From: Falsirhodobacter sp. 20TX0035
GTDB taxonomy: Bacteria; Pseudomonadota; Alphaproteobacteria; Rhodobacterales; Rhodobacteraceae
DNA: 64,000 nt
Reading direction: 5' to 3'
NCBI RefSeq assembly: GCF_028307215.1
Contig: NZ_JAQMHV010000001.1
Span: 496,001-560,000, forward strand
The notes under the pieces: model-generated
The model's input: the letters and a program-made list of their open reading frames with translations, nothing else
What the model was told of the DNA's origin: nothing
Database searches by the model: none
Program-made: the position numbers and the translations under genes
Shown here: positions 1 through 9,868 of the stretch, one piece after another
How positions within the stretch are numbered: position 1 is the stretch's first letter
How the letters are laid out: every line of letters starts with the position of its first letter

Positions 1-263
1 AGGTGGAGCATCTGGGCATGGCGCAGGACGCGGGCACCTGGGTGGACATCACCCGGCAGGACCACCCCGAAGGCAAGCTCTACAGTTGGTGGTCCTACCG
101 CGCCGCCGATTGGAATGCGGCCGACAAGGGCCGGCGTCTGGACCATGTCTGGGCCACCCGCGACATCGCGGCGGCGGCCCATTCCAGCCGTGTGCTGCGC
201 CCCGTGCGGGGGTGGGAGCAGCCCTCGGACCACGTGCCGGTTTTCGCGACCTTCGACCTGTGA
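1..263 (+). CDS. xthA: Exodeoxyribonuclease III, C-terminal part (partial)
   Basis: Partial gene; the 5' end lies outside the window and the frame is open from base 3. The 86 visible residues match the end of the endonuclease/exonuclease/phosphatase fold of exonuclease III. They show an RLDHVWAT strand and the closing SDHVPVFATF motif, whose Asp-His pair is catalytic in this family. The enzyme cuts DNA 5' of abasic sites and degrades duplex DNA 3' to 5' during base-excision repair. The nearest relatives by motif are XthA proteins rather than secreted nucleases, since the usual short C-terminus after SDH-PV is kept. Only the last third is visible, so the N-terminal metal-binding Glu cannot be checked. 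Confidence 0.85.
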   Translation, partial: VEHLGMAQDAGTWVDITRQDHPEGKLYSWWSYRAADWNAADKGRRLDHVWATRDIAAAAHSSRVLRPVRGWEQPSDHVPVFATFDL

Positions 264-268
264 TCCCC

Positions 269-297
269 TTGGCCTTCGCGGCGCGGACGCGCATATA
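269..297 (+). promoter_or_regulatory. Possible sigma-70 promoter of cnoX
   Basis: TTGGCC at 269-274 is followed after 17 bases by CATATA (292-297), just upstream of the gene starting at 324. The -10 is imperfect. The arrangement resembles the better site in front of nspC. This is motif reading only. Confidence 0.3.
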
Positions 298-323
298 GGG
301 GCCAGATCCAAACGGAGGCACAG

Positions 324-1229
324 ATGTTCGGGCTTGGCGACACCACCGCAGCACCCAAAGGCGACCTGATCAAGGACACCACCGAAGCCACTTTCATGCA
401 GGACGTGATCGAGGCGAGCCAGCAGGTTCCCGTCATCGTCGATTTCTGGGCACCGTGGTGCGGCCCCTGCAAGACGCTGGGCCCCCAACTTGAAGCGGCG
501 GTGACCGCTGCCAAGGGCAAGGTGAAGATGGTGAAGGTCGACGTGGACCAGAACCAGCGCATCGCCGCCCAGCTGCGCGTGCAGTCCATCCCGACCGTCT
601 ACGCCTTCTGGCAGGGCCAGCCGGTCGACGCGTTCCAGGGCGCCGTTCCCCAGTCCGAGATCAAGGCCTTTGTCGAGAAGCTCTCGGCTCTGGCCGGGGA
701 TGGCGGCCTTGCCGAGGCGCTTGAGGTGGCCGAGCAGATGCTGGCCGAAGGCGCCGTGACCGACGCTGCCGAAACCTTCGCCGCCATTCTGGGCGAGGAG
801 CCGGAAAACGCCGCCGCCTATGCGGGCCTGATCCGCTGCCAGCTGGCCGTGGGCGATCTGGATCAGGCGCAGGTCATGGCCGACGCCGCCCCCGCCAAGA
901 TTGCCGGCAGCAAGGAAATTGAGGCCGTCCGCGCCCAGATCGCGCTGGCCCGCCAAGCCGCGAATGCCGGCCCGGAGGCCGAACTGCGCGCCAAGGTGGA
1001 GGCCGATCCCGAGGATCCGCAGGCCCGCTTCGACCTCGCGCAGGCGCTCCACGCCTCGGGCAAGGTGGAGGAGGCGGTGGACGAGCTTCTGGACCTGTTC
1101 CGCCGCAACCGCGACTGGAACGACGGCGCGGCACGGGCCCAGCTGTTCACCATCTTCGACGCGCTGAAGCCCACGGACCCCATCGTTCTGAAGGGGCGGC
1201 GCCGGCTGTCTTCGATGATCTTCGCCTGA
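324..1229 (+). CDS. cnoX: Thioredoxin-fold co-chaperone CnoX (YbbN type)
   Basis: A 301-residue protein with an N-terminal thioredoxin domain (about residues 15-120) and a helical TPR-like C-terminal half (about 130-300). The active site reads WCGPCK, with Cys46 and Cys49 both present. This family combines holdase activity with thioredoxin chemistry and passes clients to GroEL or DnaK. E. coli CnoX lacks the first cysteine, whereas Caulobacter-type CnoX keeps both, so this copy should be redox-active. The ATG at 324 follows a purine-rich ACGGAGGCACAG ribosome site. A LON-domain gene and a Trm112 gene follow closely. Plain thioredoxin is excluded by the length and the TPR region. Confidence 0.88.
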   Translation: MFGLGDTTAAPKGDLIKDTTEATFMQDVIEASQQVPVIVDFWAPWCGPCKTLGPQLEAAVTAAKGKVKMVKVDVDQNQRIAAQLRVQSIPTVYAFWQGQPVDAFQGAVPQSEIKAFVEKLSALAGDGGLAEALEVAEQMLAEGAVTDAAETFAAILGEEPENAAAYAGLIRCQLAVGDLDQAQVMADAAPAKIAGSKEIEAVRAQIALARQAANAGPEAELRAKVEADPEDPQARFDLAQALHASGKVEEAVDELLDLFRRNRDWNDGAARAQLFTIFDALKPTDPIVLKGRRRLSSMIFA

Positions 1230-1268
1230 CGGCTTTTCCTGCCGGAAAGGCGGGCTAAGTCCGCGGCT

Positions 1269-1907
1269 ATGATCAAGGCCGCAGACCTGCCCCACACCCT
1301 TCCGCTGTTTCCGCTGCCCGGCGCGCTGCTTCTGCCGCGCGCCCGGTTGCCGTTGCACATCTTCGAACCCCGCTATCTGCAGATGGTGGAGGACATGATG
1401 AAGACGCCGCAGCGTCTTGTCGGCCTGATCCAGCTGCGCGAAGGTCCGGCGGGCGACCGGCTTCAGGCCATCGGCTGCGCGGGCCGGCTCACCGGATTCT
1501 CGGAAACCGAGGATGGGCGCTACATGATCACGCTGACCGGCATCTCGCGCTTTCGCCTGATGGCCGAGGAGGAGGGCTTCCATCCCTATCGCCGCGGGCA
1601 AGTGGACTGGTCCAGCTTTGGCCGCGATCTGGGGTCGGTGGAGCATGATCCGGGCCTTGACCGCGACGTCTTCATGGACCGCCTGTCGCGCTACTTCGAG
1701 ACGATGGAACTGTCCACCGACTGGTCCAGCCTGAAGGAGGCGGACGAGGAGCTGCTGATCAACTCTCTGTCCATGCTGTGCCCCTTCCCGTCCGAGGACA
1801 AGCAGGCGCTGCTGGAAGCGCCTTCCCTTTCGACCCGGCGTGAGACATTGGTGACCCTGATCGAATTCGCCCTGCGCGGCGGCCCGAACGGAGACATCCT
1901 GCAATGA
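1269..1907 (+). CDS. LON substrate-binding domain protein
   Basis: 212 residues matching the isolated N-terminal (LAN) domain of Lon protease. It opens with a [20 protein letters not shown] strand pattern followed by [12 protein letters not shown], which is typical of this domain. No AAA+ ATPase or Ser-Lys protease region follows, so it cannot be a protease by itself. Stand-alone LON-domain proteins are common in alphaproteobacteria and their biochemical role is not settled. The stop codon overlaps the start of the next gene (ATGA at 1904-1907), which implies translational coupling. Its place between CnoX and Trm112 suggests a proteostasis or translation context. Confidence 0.85.
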   Translation: MIKAADLPHTLPLFPLPGALLLPRARLPLHIFEPRYLQMVEDMMKTPQRLVGLIQLREGPAGDRLQAIGCAGRLTGFSETEDGRYMITLTGISRFRLMAEEEGFHPYRRGQVDWSSFGRDLGSVEHDPGLDRDVFMDRLSRYFETMELSTDWSSLKEADEELLINSLSMLCPFPSEDKQALLEAPSLSTRRETLVTLIEFALRGGPNGDILQ

Positions 1908-2083
1908 CCGAAATCGCCTTTGACCGCCGCATGCTGGAAGCGCTGGTCTGCCCCGTGACGCAATCTGTCTTGTCCTATGACGCGGATCGGCAGGAACTGG
2001 TGTCGCAGGCGGCCCATCTGGCCTTCCCGATCCGCGACGGCATCCCGATCATGCTGGTCACCGAAGCGCGGCGCCTGGACTGA
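1904..2083 (+). CDS. Trm112 family protein (small)
   Basis: A 59-residue protein starting at the ATG that overlaps the LON-domain stop by four bases. The pattern [16 protein letters not shown] near the start and [12 protein letters not shown] near the end is the Trm112/YcaR signature. In eukaryotes and archaea Trm112 is the activating partner of RNA and protein methyltransferases; the bacterial role is less clear. Only one cysteine of the usual zinc-ribbon positions remains (CPVT), so metal binding is doubtful, as in many bacterial copies. It ends immediately before the convergent UbiH-type gene. Confidence 0.85.
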   Translation: MTEIAFDRRMLEALVCPVTQSVLSYDADRQELVSQAAHLAFPIRDGIPIMLVTEARRLD

Positions 2084-3295
2084 TCAGGGCCGTTCGCCGC
2101 GCAGCAGCGCCGGCAGCCGTCCGGACAGGCCCGCGGCCTGCCGGATGAAGCCGCGCCGCAGCCCCGGCACCGCGTTCACCGCCCCCAGCCCCAGATCGCG
2201 GCCCAGCCGCAGGATCGGGTTCTCGTTGGAAAAGAGGCGGTTCATTGCGTCCATGCCCAGCGCCAAGGCCCGTGTCTCGGGCCGGCGCCAGTCCTGATAT
2301 CGGGCCAGCACGCCGGGGGCGCCGATGTCCTCGCCCCGCCGGCGGGCGTGGATCACCACCTCGGCCAGGGCCGCCACGTCGCGCAGCCCCAAGTTCAGCC
2401 CCTGCCCGGCCAAGGGATGCACCCCGTGCGCCGCATCCCCGACCAGCGCCAGCCGGGGGGCGACGAAGCTGTCCGCAAGGCTCAGCGACAAGGGGTAGCT
2501 GTAACGCCGGCCCACCAGTGTCAGACGGCCCAGAAAGTCCCCGAAGCGCGGCTGCAACGCCGCCAGGTATTCCGCGTCCGGCAAGGCCTGCACGGCCTGC
2601 GCGATCTCGGTCTTCTCGCTCCACACGATGGACGAACGGTTGCCGGGCAAGGGCAAGATCGCCAGCGGCCCCGAGGGCAGGAACAGCTGGTGCGCCACGC
2701 CTTCGTGCGGGCGCTCATGCTCCACCGCCGCGACCAGCGCCATCTGGCCATAGTCCCAGCCCGTCCGGTGCACGCCCGCCCGCTGGGCCATGCCGCTGCC
2801 GCGCCCGTCGCAGCCGACGATCAGCCGGGCCTCCAGCTCGGTGCCGCTGGCCAGCGTCACGCGCCCTTCGCTCTGCGCCACCGCCCGGTCGCCCGAGATC
2901 AGGCGGATACGCGGTTCGGCATGAACGGCGTCCAGAAGGGCCGCGTACAGGAACCGGTCCTCCAGCATGGTGCCCATCGGCCCGCCCTCGATCTCCGCCC
3001 CGTCGAAGGTGAGGGAGAAGGGCGAGGCGCCAAGGCCCGCCCGCCCGCCCGCCGTGCGGATGCGGCGGATGGGCTGGGCCCGATCCTCCACCCGGCTCCA
3101 GACGCCGACCGCGCCCAGAAGGTTGCGGGACGCGGCGGCCAGCGAATAGGCCCGCCCGTCGAACCCCACCGCCGCGCGGTCGGGCGCGGGACGCGCGTCC
3201 GCCACCGTCACGTCGAACCCGCCCTGCGCCAGCGCCAGGGCCAATGGCAGGCCGTTCAGGCCGCCGCCGATGATCACGATATCGCTCATGCCCAT
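2084..3295 (-). CDS. UbiH/UbiF/Coq6-family FAD monooxygenase
   Basis: 403 residues. An N-terminal dinucleotide fold reads IVIIGGGLNGLPLALALAQ, and the second FAD motif GDAAHGVHPLAGQGLNLG is the ubiquinone-hydroxylase signature. The family adds hydroxyl groups to the ubiquinone ring with NAD(P)H and oxygen at the inner membrane. Which ring position is modified cannot be told from sequence; alphaproteobacteria often use broad-specificity versions such as UbiL or UbiM. Two ATGs six bases apart (3295 and 3289) could both serve as start. The stop adjoins the Trm112 stop, so the two genes converge without a spacer. Confidence 0.85.
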   Translation of the reverse strand: MGMSDIVIIGGGLNGLPLALALAQGGFDVTVADARPAPDRAAVGFDGRAYSLAAASRNLLGAVGVWSRVEDRAQPIRRIRTAGGRAGLGASPFSLTFDGAEIEGGPMGTMLEDRFLYAALLDAVHAEPRIRLISGDRAVAQSEGRVTLASGTELEARLIVGCDGRGSGMAQRAGVHRTGWDYGQMALVAAVEHERPHEGVAHQLFLPSGPLAILPLPGNRSSIVWSEKTEIAQAVQALPDAEYLAALQPRFGDFLGRLTLVGRRYSYPLSLSLADSFVAPRLALVGDAAHGVHPLAGQGLNLGLRDVAALAEVVIHARRRGEDIGAPGVLARYQDWRRPETRALALGMDAMNRLFSNENPILRLGRDLGLGAVNAVPGLRRGFIRQAAGLSGRLPALLRGERP

Positions 3296-3375
3296 GATCT
3301 AGCGACGGGATGTCGGGATTGTCCATCCGTTCCGCGAGCGATAGCATGCGCCGAACCGGCAGGGGGGCGAAGACG

Positions 3376-4701
3376 ATGGAGTGGCTCGGGCGCAGTGCGG
3401 CGGATCTTGGACGCGGCATCCACGAAGGACGCATCAACGCCGTCGAACTGGTGGAGGCGTTTCTGGACACCGCCGCCGCCCATCCCGACGGGGACCGCAT
3501 CTATGCCCGGCTGACCCCCGAACGCGCCCGGGACGAGGCGCTGGCCGCCGCCACCCGCGCCAAGGATGGCCGCCGGCGTGGCCCGCTGGACGGCGTGCCC
3601 GTCAGCTGGAAGGACCTGTTCGACACGGCGGGTATCGCGACCGAGGCCGGATCGGCCCTTCTGGCCGGCCGCGTGCCGGACCGCGACGCCTGCGTCCTTT
3701 CCACGGCAACGGCGGGCGGGCTGATCTGCCTTGGCAAGACGCATATGAGCGAGCTGGCCTTCTCCGGCCTCGGCCTCAACCCCGTCACGGCGACGGCGCC
3801 CAACGTGAACGACCCCGACGCGGTGGCGGGGGGCTCCTCCTCGGGGGCGGCGGCGTCCGTCGCGTTTGGGCTGGCGGCGGCGGCGATCGGGTCGGACACG
3901 GGGGGTTCGGTCCGCACCCCGGCGGCGTGGAACGACCTCGTGGGCCTGAAGACGACGCATGGACGGCTGTCGAACAAGGGCGTCGTGCCCCTGTGCGACA
4001 CGCTGGACACGGTCGGCCCGCTGGCCCGCACGACCGAGGATTGCACCCTGCTGCTGGCCGCGCTGGAAGGGCGTCGTCCGGGCGACATGACGGGCATGAC
4101 CCTGTCGGGCGTGCGGCTGGCGGTTCTGGACACGATGGGGATGGAGGATCTGGAGGACGCCCCCGCCCGCGCGTTCGACACCGCCTGCCAGCGGCTGGCC
4201 GAGGCGGGGGCCCATGTCACCCGCCTGTCCTTTGAACCGATTCGCGAGGCGATGGGCTTTTCCGGCGCTCTTTTCACCGCCGAAGGCTATGCCATCTGGC
4301 GCGACCGGATCGAAGCGGCGCCGGAGCGCATGTTCCCCCCCATCCTGGAAAGGTTCCGTGCGGGACGGGACGTCGCGGCCGCCGACTACATCGACCATGT
4401 CCGGCGGCTGAAGCGCATCCAGGCGGAATGGCGCGCCGTCACGGCCCCCTTTGACGCGGTGATCCTGCCCACCTCGGCCATCCTGCCGCCCCATGCCGCG
4501 CGCCTGATGGAGGATGCGGCCTATTACGCCCGCATGAACCTTCTGGCGCTGCGCAACACGCGGATCGGCAACCTTCTGGGGCTCTGCGCGCTCAGCCTGC
4601 CCACCGACACGCCGTCCTGCGGGATCATGCTGATGTGCCCCCCGATGCAGGAGGAGCGGCTGCTGCGGCTGGGCATGGCGGCCGAACGCGCGGTGCGCTG
4701 A
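3376..4701 (+). CDS. Amidase (amidase-signature family)
   Basis: 441 residues from the chosen ATG, preceded by a GGGGGGCGAAG ribosome site; upstream in-frame ATGs at 3310 and 3346 lack one. The Gly-Ser-rich signature GGSSSGAAASVAFGLA and the following GSDTGGSVRTPAAW carry the cis-Ser and nucleophilic Ser of the Ser-cisSer-Lys triad. The Lys is in SWKDLFDTAG. The family includes GatA, AtzF and general amidases. No gatB or gatC lies nearby and the protein is shorter than typical GatA, so a stand-alone hydrolytic amidase is more likely. Substrate unknown. It diverges from the hydroxylase gene across about 80 bases. Confidence 0.85.
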   Translation: MEWLGRSAADLGRGIHEGRINAVELVEAFLDTAAAHPDGDRIYARLTPERARDEALAAATRAKDGRRRGPLDGVPVSWKDLFDTAGIATEAGSALLAGRVPDRDACVLSTATAGGLICLGKTHMSELAFSGLGLNPVTATAPNVNDPDAVAGGSSSGAAASVAFGLAAAAIGSDTGGSVRTPAAWNDLVGLKTTHGRLSNKGVVPLCDTLDTVGPLARTTEDCTLLLAALEGRRPGDMTGMTLSGVRLAVLDTMGMEDLEDAPARAFDTACQRLAEAGAHVTRLSFEPIREAMGFSGALFTAEGYAIWRDRIEAAPERMFPPILERFRAGRDVAAADYIDHVRRLKRIQAEWRAVTAPFDAVILPTSAILPPHAARLMEDAAYYARMNLLALRNTRIGNLLGLCALSLPTDTPSCGIMLMCPPMQEERLLRLGMAAERAVR

Positions 4702-4819
4702 CGGGCGTCGCCCATCCGCCACAACCATGCCTCCGGCCGGGGTAATTTCTGGACCCGCGCGGGCGAACCCGCTATCCTGCGGACAAAAGGGGCAAAAGAC
4801 CCCGGATACGAGGCAGTCG

Positions 4820-6004
4820 ATGCAGTTCCCCGAAAGGTTCCTGGACCTACCAGATTACGCATTCCCGCGTCTTCGCGCGCTGCTGGATCCGCATCCGGCG
4901 GGCGGCGACGTCATCCACATGTCCATCGGGGAGCCGAAACATCCCATGCCGCCCTTCGTGGCGGAAGTGATGGCCGCGAGTCTGGATGGATTCGGGATCT
5001 ATCCGGCCAATGACGGCACGGCCGCCCATCTGGCGGCGATCCAGGGCTGGCTGGGGCGTCGCTATGGCGTGGAGGTCGGCGCGGACCGGCTGATGGTGCT
5101 GAACGGTACGCGCGAAGGGCTGTTCAACGCCGCGCTCGCCCTGTCGCCGGAAACCAAGAACGGCAAGCGCCCGGTCTTCCTGATGCCCAACCCGTTCTAT
5201 CAGGTCTATGCCGCCGCCGCGCTGGCCGTGGGGGCCGAACCGGTCTACGTTCCTGCCACGGCGGAAACGGGCTTTTTGCCCGACTACGCCGCCCTTCCGG
5301 CCGAGGTGCTGGACCGGGTGACGATCGCCTATCTCTGCTCCCCCGCCAATCCGCAGGGGGCCATCGCCTCGCGCGACCGGCTGGCCGAGATGATCCGTCT
5401 GGCCGAGGCGCATGATTTCCGCCTGTTCGTCGACGAATGCTATTCCGAGATCTGGCGCGAGGCCCCGCCCCCCGGGGCGCTGGAGGTGTCGGCCGGACTT
5501 GGCGCCGATCCCGAACGCGTCTTCGTCTTCCATTCCCTGTCCAAGCGGTCGAACCTGCCGGGCCTGCGGTCGGGCTTCGTCGCGGGCGGGCCCGAGGGCA
5601 TCCGCCACATCCGCAAGCTGCGCGCCTTTTCGGGCGCGCCGGTCCCGGCGCCCCTTCAGGCCGTGGCCACCGCCGCCTGGAACGACGAGGCGCATGTGCA
5701 GGCGTCCCTCGCCCTTTATCATCGCAAGTTCGAGTTGGCGGAGCGCATCTTCGGCAACGTCCCCGGCTACCGCACGCCCGAAGGCGGCTTCTTCCTGTGG
5801 CTTCCGGTCGAGGATGGCGAGGCGGCGGCCCTGAAGCTGTGGACGGAAACCGGCGTGCGGGTCGTGCCCGGCGCCTACTTCTCGCGCGAGGTCGGGGGCG
5901 AAAACCCCGGCCACGGATACATCCGGGTGGCACTGGTCGCCCCCCAAGACGACACGCGGCGCGGTCTGGAACGGATCCACGACTGCCTTTACCGGAAGGA
6001 TTGA
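4820..6004 (+). CDS. Class I/II PLP aminotransferase (DapC-like)
   Basis: 394 residues with fold-type I PLP features. IHMSIGEPKHPMP binds substrate near the N-terminus, YLCSPANPQGA and VDECYSEIW contact the cofactor, and the Schiff-base lysine lies in HSLSKRSNLPGLRSGF. The last motif resembles DapC-type N-succinyldiaminopimelate aminotransferases, so lysine or peptidoglycan precursor synthesis is plausible. Other keto-acid specificities cannot be excluded. An in-frame ATG at 4727 has no ribosome site, and homology begins at MQFPERF. ftsK starts three bases after the stop, so the two genes are probably cotranscribed. Confidence 0.8.
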   Translation: MQFPERFLDLPDYAFPRLRALLDPHPAGGDVIHMSIGEPKHPMPPFVAEVMAASLDGFGIYPANDGTAAHLAAIQGWLGRRYGVEVGADRLMVLNGTREGLFNAALALSPETKNGKRPVFLMPNPFYQVYAAAALAVGAEPVYVPATAETGFLPDYAALPAEVLDRVTIAYLCSPANPQGAIASRDRLAEMIRLAEAHDFRLFVDECYSEIWREAPPPGALEVSAGLGADPERVFVFHSLSKRSNLPGLRSGFVAGGPEGIRHIRKLRAFSGAPVPAPLQAVATAAWNDEAHVQASLALYHRKFELAERIFGNVPGYRTPEGGFFLWLPVEDGEAAALKLWTETGVRVVPGAYFSREVGGENPGHGYIRVALVAPQDDTRRGLERIHDCLYRKD

Positions 6005-6007
6005 CGC

Positions 6008-9000
6008 ATGGCTTCCTATCACGTCAGGCAGCGCGATCCGCTTCTGGACGAATCCACGCAGGAGATGCTGCAAAAGCGGGGACGCGAACTTCTGGGCGTC
6101 GGCCTTGTGGTTCTGGGCCTGATCTTCGTGATGATGCTGGGCAGCTATTCCCCGCAGGACAAGGGCTGGATGGTTGAAAGCGACCAGCCAATCCAGAACA
6201 TGCTGGGCGGCTTCGGGGCGGCCATCGCCTCCACCCTGATCGTGGTGGTGGGCAAAGGTGCGTGGGCGATTCCGGCGATCCTGTTCCTGTGGGGCGGGCG
6301 CTTCGTGCTGCATCAGGGGTCCGAACGCGCCGTGGGCCGCGTGGTCTTCGCCGTCGTGGCCGTGGCCGTCGCCTCGACCTTCGCGGCCACCCATGCGCCG
6401 GGGGCGGACTGGCAGGAAACCTTCGGTCTGGGCGGTCTGTTCGGCGACACGGTTCTGGCGGCGCTGCTGAACCTTCTGCCCCTGCCCACCGTGGCCGGGC
6501 TGAAGCTTCTGTCGCTGGCGGGGGGCGTGGGGCTTCTGGCCTCCCTCCTGTTCGTGACAGGCTTCACCATGGCCGAGGTGCGGCGCATCTGGCACTTCCT
6601 GCTGCTGGGCCTGATCCTGACCTACACCACCCTTCTGGGGCTGGCCGGACGGTCCGCCACGGGGGCCGCGCAGATGGCCGCGACCGTGCAGGACCGCCGC
6701 CGTGAAAAGGCCGCACGCATGCAGGACTGGGACGACGAGGTGGTGGAGGACGACGCGCCCCGGTCGCGTTCGGCCCTGCTAGGCGGCGCCGTGCGCGGCC
6801 TTGCCGCCCGCCTGTCGGCCCGCCCCCCGGTGGATGAGATCGACCTTCCCGAACCTTCGGCCACACGCATGGGCGATCTGACCCGCGCCGCCGCCCAGCG
6901 GCATGAGGCCGCCTGGGGCCGCCCCGACGCCCTGTCGGCGGCACCGCGCGGTCTGGCCGCCGAGCCGCGTGAGGTGGTGGTGGCCCCGCCGCCGCAACCC
7001 CGGGGCCTTCTGGCCCGCGGCGCGCAGATGATGCGCCGCGTCGTGGATCCCGATCCGCAGCCCGAACCCGTGGACGTCCCGACCGAGGATCGCATCAAGG
7101 CGCGCATCAACGACGCCATCCGCGTGCGCGCCCACCAGTCCGCCCCGCCGGTGTCGCCCGTCACGGCCGCCGTGCAGCGCCGCGAACCGCCGCTGGCCGG
7201 CCGCCGCAAGTCACCCCAGCCGCTGGTGGCCGAACCCCGCCGCGCCCGCGCGGTCGTGGACCTGCCGCCCGAACCCCCGGTGCGCGCGGTCCGGGCCATC
7301 CCGCGCCTTGGGCCAGCCACGGACGAACCTGCGAACACTGCCGCCCAGCGCCTCGACGAGGAGCAGTGGGCCGAGGACGGTCCCGAGATGGACGATGCCT
7401 TCTGGGCCAACCAGGTGGAAACGACCACCTATGCCGAGGAGGAGGAGGACTGGCCCGAGGAGCAACTGGACGCCGCGTTCGAGCAGGACGAGGCCCCCTC
7501 CCCTGCCCCGGCCGCCATGACCCCCACGCCGCGGGCGGCCCGCGCCCCCATCCGTTACGACGATCCCGTCCCGTACGAGCTTCCGCCCCTGACGCTTCTG
7601 TCCAACCCCGACACGATCCAGCGCAACCCGCTGTCCGTGGAGGCGCTGGAGGACAACGCGCGCCAACTGGAATCCGTGCTGGACGATTACGGCGTGAAGG
7701 GCGAGATCGTAAGCGTCCGTCCCGGCCCCGTTGTCACCATGTACGAGCTGGAACCCGCGCCGGGCCTGAAGGCCAGCCGCGTGATCGGTCTGGCCGACGA
7801 CATCGCCCGTTCGATGTCGGCGCTGTCGGCCCGCGTGTCCACGGTTCCGGGGCGCACGGTGATCGGGATCGAACTGCCCAACGCCAACCGCGAAAAGGTC
7901 GTCCTGCGCGAGATTCTGGCCAGCCAGGACTTCAGCGACGGCACCCACCGCCTGCCTTTGGCGCTGGGCAAGGACATCGGCGGCGGCCCCGTGGTGGCCA
8001 ACCTTGCCAAGATGCCCCACCTGCTGATCGCCGGGACCACCGGTTCGGGCAAGTCGGTCGCGATCAACACGATGATCCTGTCGCTCCTCTACAAGCTGAC
8101 GCCCGAGGAATGCCGCCTGATCATGATCGACCCCAAGATGCTGGAACTGTCGGTCTATGACGGCATCCCGCACCTTCTGTCGCCCGTGGTGACGGACCCC
8201 AAGAAGGCCGTCGTCGCCCTGAAATGGGTCGTGGGAGAGATGGAGGAACGCTACCGCAAGATGTCCAAGATGGGCGTGCGGAACATCGAAGGCTACAACG
8301 GCCGCGTCCGCGAGGCGCTGGACAAGGGCGAGCTGTTCAAGCGCACCATCCAGACCGGCTTCGACGAGGACACGGGCGAACCGGTGTTCGAGACGGAAGA
8401 GTTCCTGCCCGTCGTGATCCCCTTCATCGTGGTGGTCGTGGACGAGATGGCCGACCTGATGATGGTGGCGGGGAAAGAGATCGAGGCCTGCATCCAGCGT
8501 CTGGCGCAGATGGCGCGGGCGTCGGGCATCCACCTGATCATGGCCACGCAGCGCCCGTCGGTCGACGTCATCACCGGCACGATCAAGGCGAACTTCCCGA
8601 CCCGGATCTCCTTCTCGGTCACGTCGAAGATCGACAGCCGCACCATCCTTGGCGAACAGGGCGCGGAACAGCTGCTGGGCATGGGCGACATGCTCTACAT
8701 GGCTGGTGGCTCCAAGATCAGCCGCATCCACGGCCCGTTCGTGTCGGACGAGGAGGTCGAGGAGATCGTCAACCACCTGAAGTCCTTCGGCCCGCCCACC
8801 TACATGTCGGGCGTCGTGGAAGGCCCCGAAGACGACCGCGCTGACGACATCGACGCCGTGCTGGGCCTTGGCGGCAACACGGATGGCGAGGATTCGCTTT
8901 ACGATCAGGCCGTGGCCGTGGTCGCCAAGGACCGCAAATGCTCCACCTCCTACATCCAGCGCAAGCTGGGCGTCGGCTACAACAAGGCTGCCAAGCTGGT

Positions 9001-9079
9001 GGAGCAGATGGAGGAGCAGGGCGTCGTCACCGCCGCCAACCACGTCGGCAAGCGCGAGATCCTGCTGCCCGAGCAGTGA
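6008..9079 (+). CDS. ftsK: DNA translocase FtsK
   Basis: 1,023 residues. The N-terminus has about four membrane helices (roughly residues 28-210) that anchor it at the septum. A long Pro/Arg/Glu-rich linker covers about 210-520. The motor domain contains Walker A GTTGSGKS near residue 676, the Walker B region [12 protein letters not shown], and [19 protein letters not shown]. The final 65 residues form the winged-helix gamma domain, with [22 protein letters not shown], that reads KOPS sequences and contacts XerD. FtsK pumps chromosome dimers toward dif for resolution during division. Length and domain order are normal. The gene ends before a strong terminator. Confidence 0.96.
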   Translation: MASYHVRQRDPLLDESTQEMLQKRGRELLGVGLVVLGLIFVMMLGSYSPQDKGWMVESDQPIQNMLGGFGAAIASTLIVVVGKGAWAIPAILFLWGGRFVLHQGSERAVGRVVFAVVAVAVASTFAATHAPGADWQETFGLGGLFGDTVLAALLNLLPLPTVAGLKLLSLAGGVGLLASLLFVTGFTMAEVRRIWHFLLLGLILTYTTLLGLAGRSATGAAQMAATVQDRRREKAARMQDWDDEVVEDDAPRSRSALLGGAVRGLAARLSARPPVDEIDLPEPSATRMGDLTRAAAQRHEAAWGRPDALSAAPRGLAAEPREVVVAPPPQPRGLLARGAQMMRRVVDPDPQPEPVDVPTEDRIKARINDAIRVRAHQSAPPVSPVTAAVQRREPPLAGRRKSPQPLVAEPRRARAVVDLPPEPPVRAVRAIPRLGPATDEPANTAAQRLDEEQWAEDGPEMDDAFWANQVETTTYAEEEEDWPEEQLDAAFEQDEAPSPAPAAMTPTPRAARAPIRYDDPVPYELPPLTLLSNPDTIQRNPLSVEALEDNARQLESVLDDYGVKGEIVSVRPGPVVTMYELEPAPGLKASRVIGLADDIARSMSALSARVSTVPGRTVIGIELPNANREKVVLREILASQDFSDGTHRLPLALGKDIGGGPVVANLAKMPHLLIAGTTGSGKSVAINTMILSLLYKLTPEECRLIMIDPKMLELSVYDGIPHLLSPVVTDPKKAVVALKWVVGEMEERYRKMSKMGVRNIEGYNGRVREALDKGELFKRTIQTGFDEDTGEPVFETEEFLPVVIPFIVVVVDEMADLMMVAGKEIEACIQRLAQMARASGIHLIMATQRPSVDVITGTIKANFPTRISFSVTSKIDSRTILGEQGAEQLLGMGDMLYMAGGSKISRIHGPFVSDEEVEEIVNHLKSFGPPTYMSGVVEGPEDDRADDIDAVLGLGGNTDGEDSLYDQAVAVVAKDRKCSTSYIQRKLGVGYNKAAKLVEQMEEQGVVTAANHVGKREILLPEQ

Positions 9080-9163
9080 GCGCAAGACCTGCGCGCGGTT
9101 CGGGCGACTACGACGCGCGGTGATCTCGATCTTGCCCGACCCGTCCGGGGAAACGACAAACGG

Positions 9164-9188
9164 AAAGGGGCCCCTGCGGCCCCTTTTT
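9164..9188 (+). terminator. Rho-independent terminator after ftsK
   Basis: A nine-pair stem AAAGGGGCC/GGCCCCTTT with a five-base loop is followed by a T run (9184-9188). It lies 84 bases after the ftsK stop and before lolA. Confidence 0.8.
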
Positions 9189-9262
9189 CATGTCGGCGGG
9201 TTGGCGCAACGGTGATGAGGGGTGACTGGAACGGCGCGCGCGGACGTCCTAGATTGAACGGC

Positions 9263-9868
9263 ATGAAACCGTTCCGCACCCTCATGGCTTCGGCCGTCGC
9301 TGTCACCCTTCTGGCCCTGCCCGCCATGGCCGAGAAGATTCCGCTGTCCGAGATCTCGCGCTATCTGAACTCCCTCACCACGGCGCAGTCGGATTTCACG
9401 CAGATCAACCCCGACGGCACCGTCTCGACCGGAGAGCTGATGATCCATCGGCCCGGTCGCGTCCGCTTCGAATACGCCAAGCCCGACGCGTCGGTCGTGA
9501 TGGCGGGCGGCGGGCAGGTGGCCGTGTTCGACGCGAAGTCGAACCAGCCGCCGGAACAGTATCCGCTGTCGCGCACGCCCTTGTCGATCATCCTGGCGGA
9601 AAACGTGAACCTGGGCCGCGCCCGCATGGTCGTGGGGCACCAGGAGGTCGACAACACCACCCACGTGGTGGCGCAGGACCCGGCCCATCCCGATTACGGC
9701 ACGATCGACATGGTGTTCACGGCCAACCCGACCGAACTGCGCCAGTGGATCATCACCGACGGCGCGGGCGCCAAGACGACCGTGATCTTGGGAGAGATGC
9801 GGAAGGGCGTGCGCCTGCCCTCCTCGCTCTTCTCCATCACGCTGGAACAGCAAAGCCGCGGGCGTTAA
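9263..9868 (+). CDS. lolA: Outer-membrane lipoprotein carrier LolA
   Basis: 201 residues starting MKPFRTLMASAVAVTLLA and a signal peptide ending in AMA-EK. The mature part carries LNSLTTAQSDFTQINPDG and a GELMIHRPGRVRFEY segment typical of LolA's incomplete beta barrel. LolA is the periplasmic chaperone that carries mature lipoproteins from LolCDE to the outer membrane. Proteobacterial ftsK-lolA order is conserved, which supports the assignment. A GTG at 9212 gives a longer frame but would bury the signal peptide. The TAA overlaps the stop of the convergent transglycosylase by four bases, with no terminator between. Confidence 0.9.
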   Translation: MKPFRTLMASAVAVTLLALPAMAEKIPLSEISRYLNSLTTAQSDFTQINPDGTVSTGELMIHRPGRVRFEYAKPDASVVMAGGGQVAVFDAKSNQPPEQYPLSRTPLSIILAENVNLGRARMVVGHQEVDNTTHVVAQDPAHPDYGTIDMVFTANPTELRQWIITDGAGAKTTVILGEMRKGVRLPSSLFSITLEQQSRGR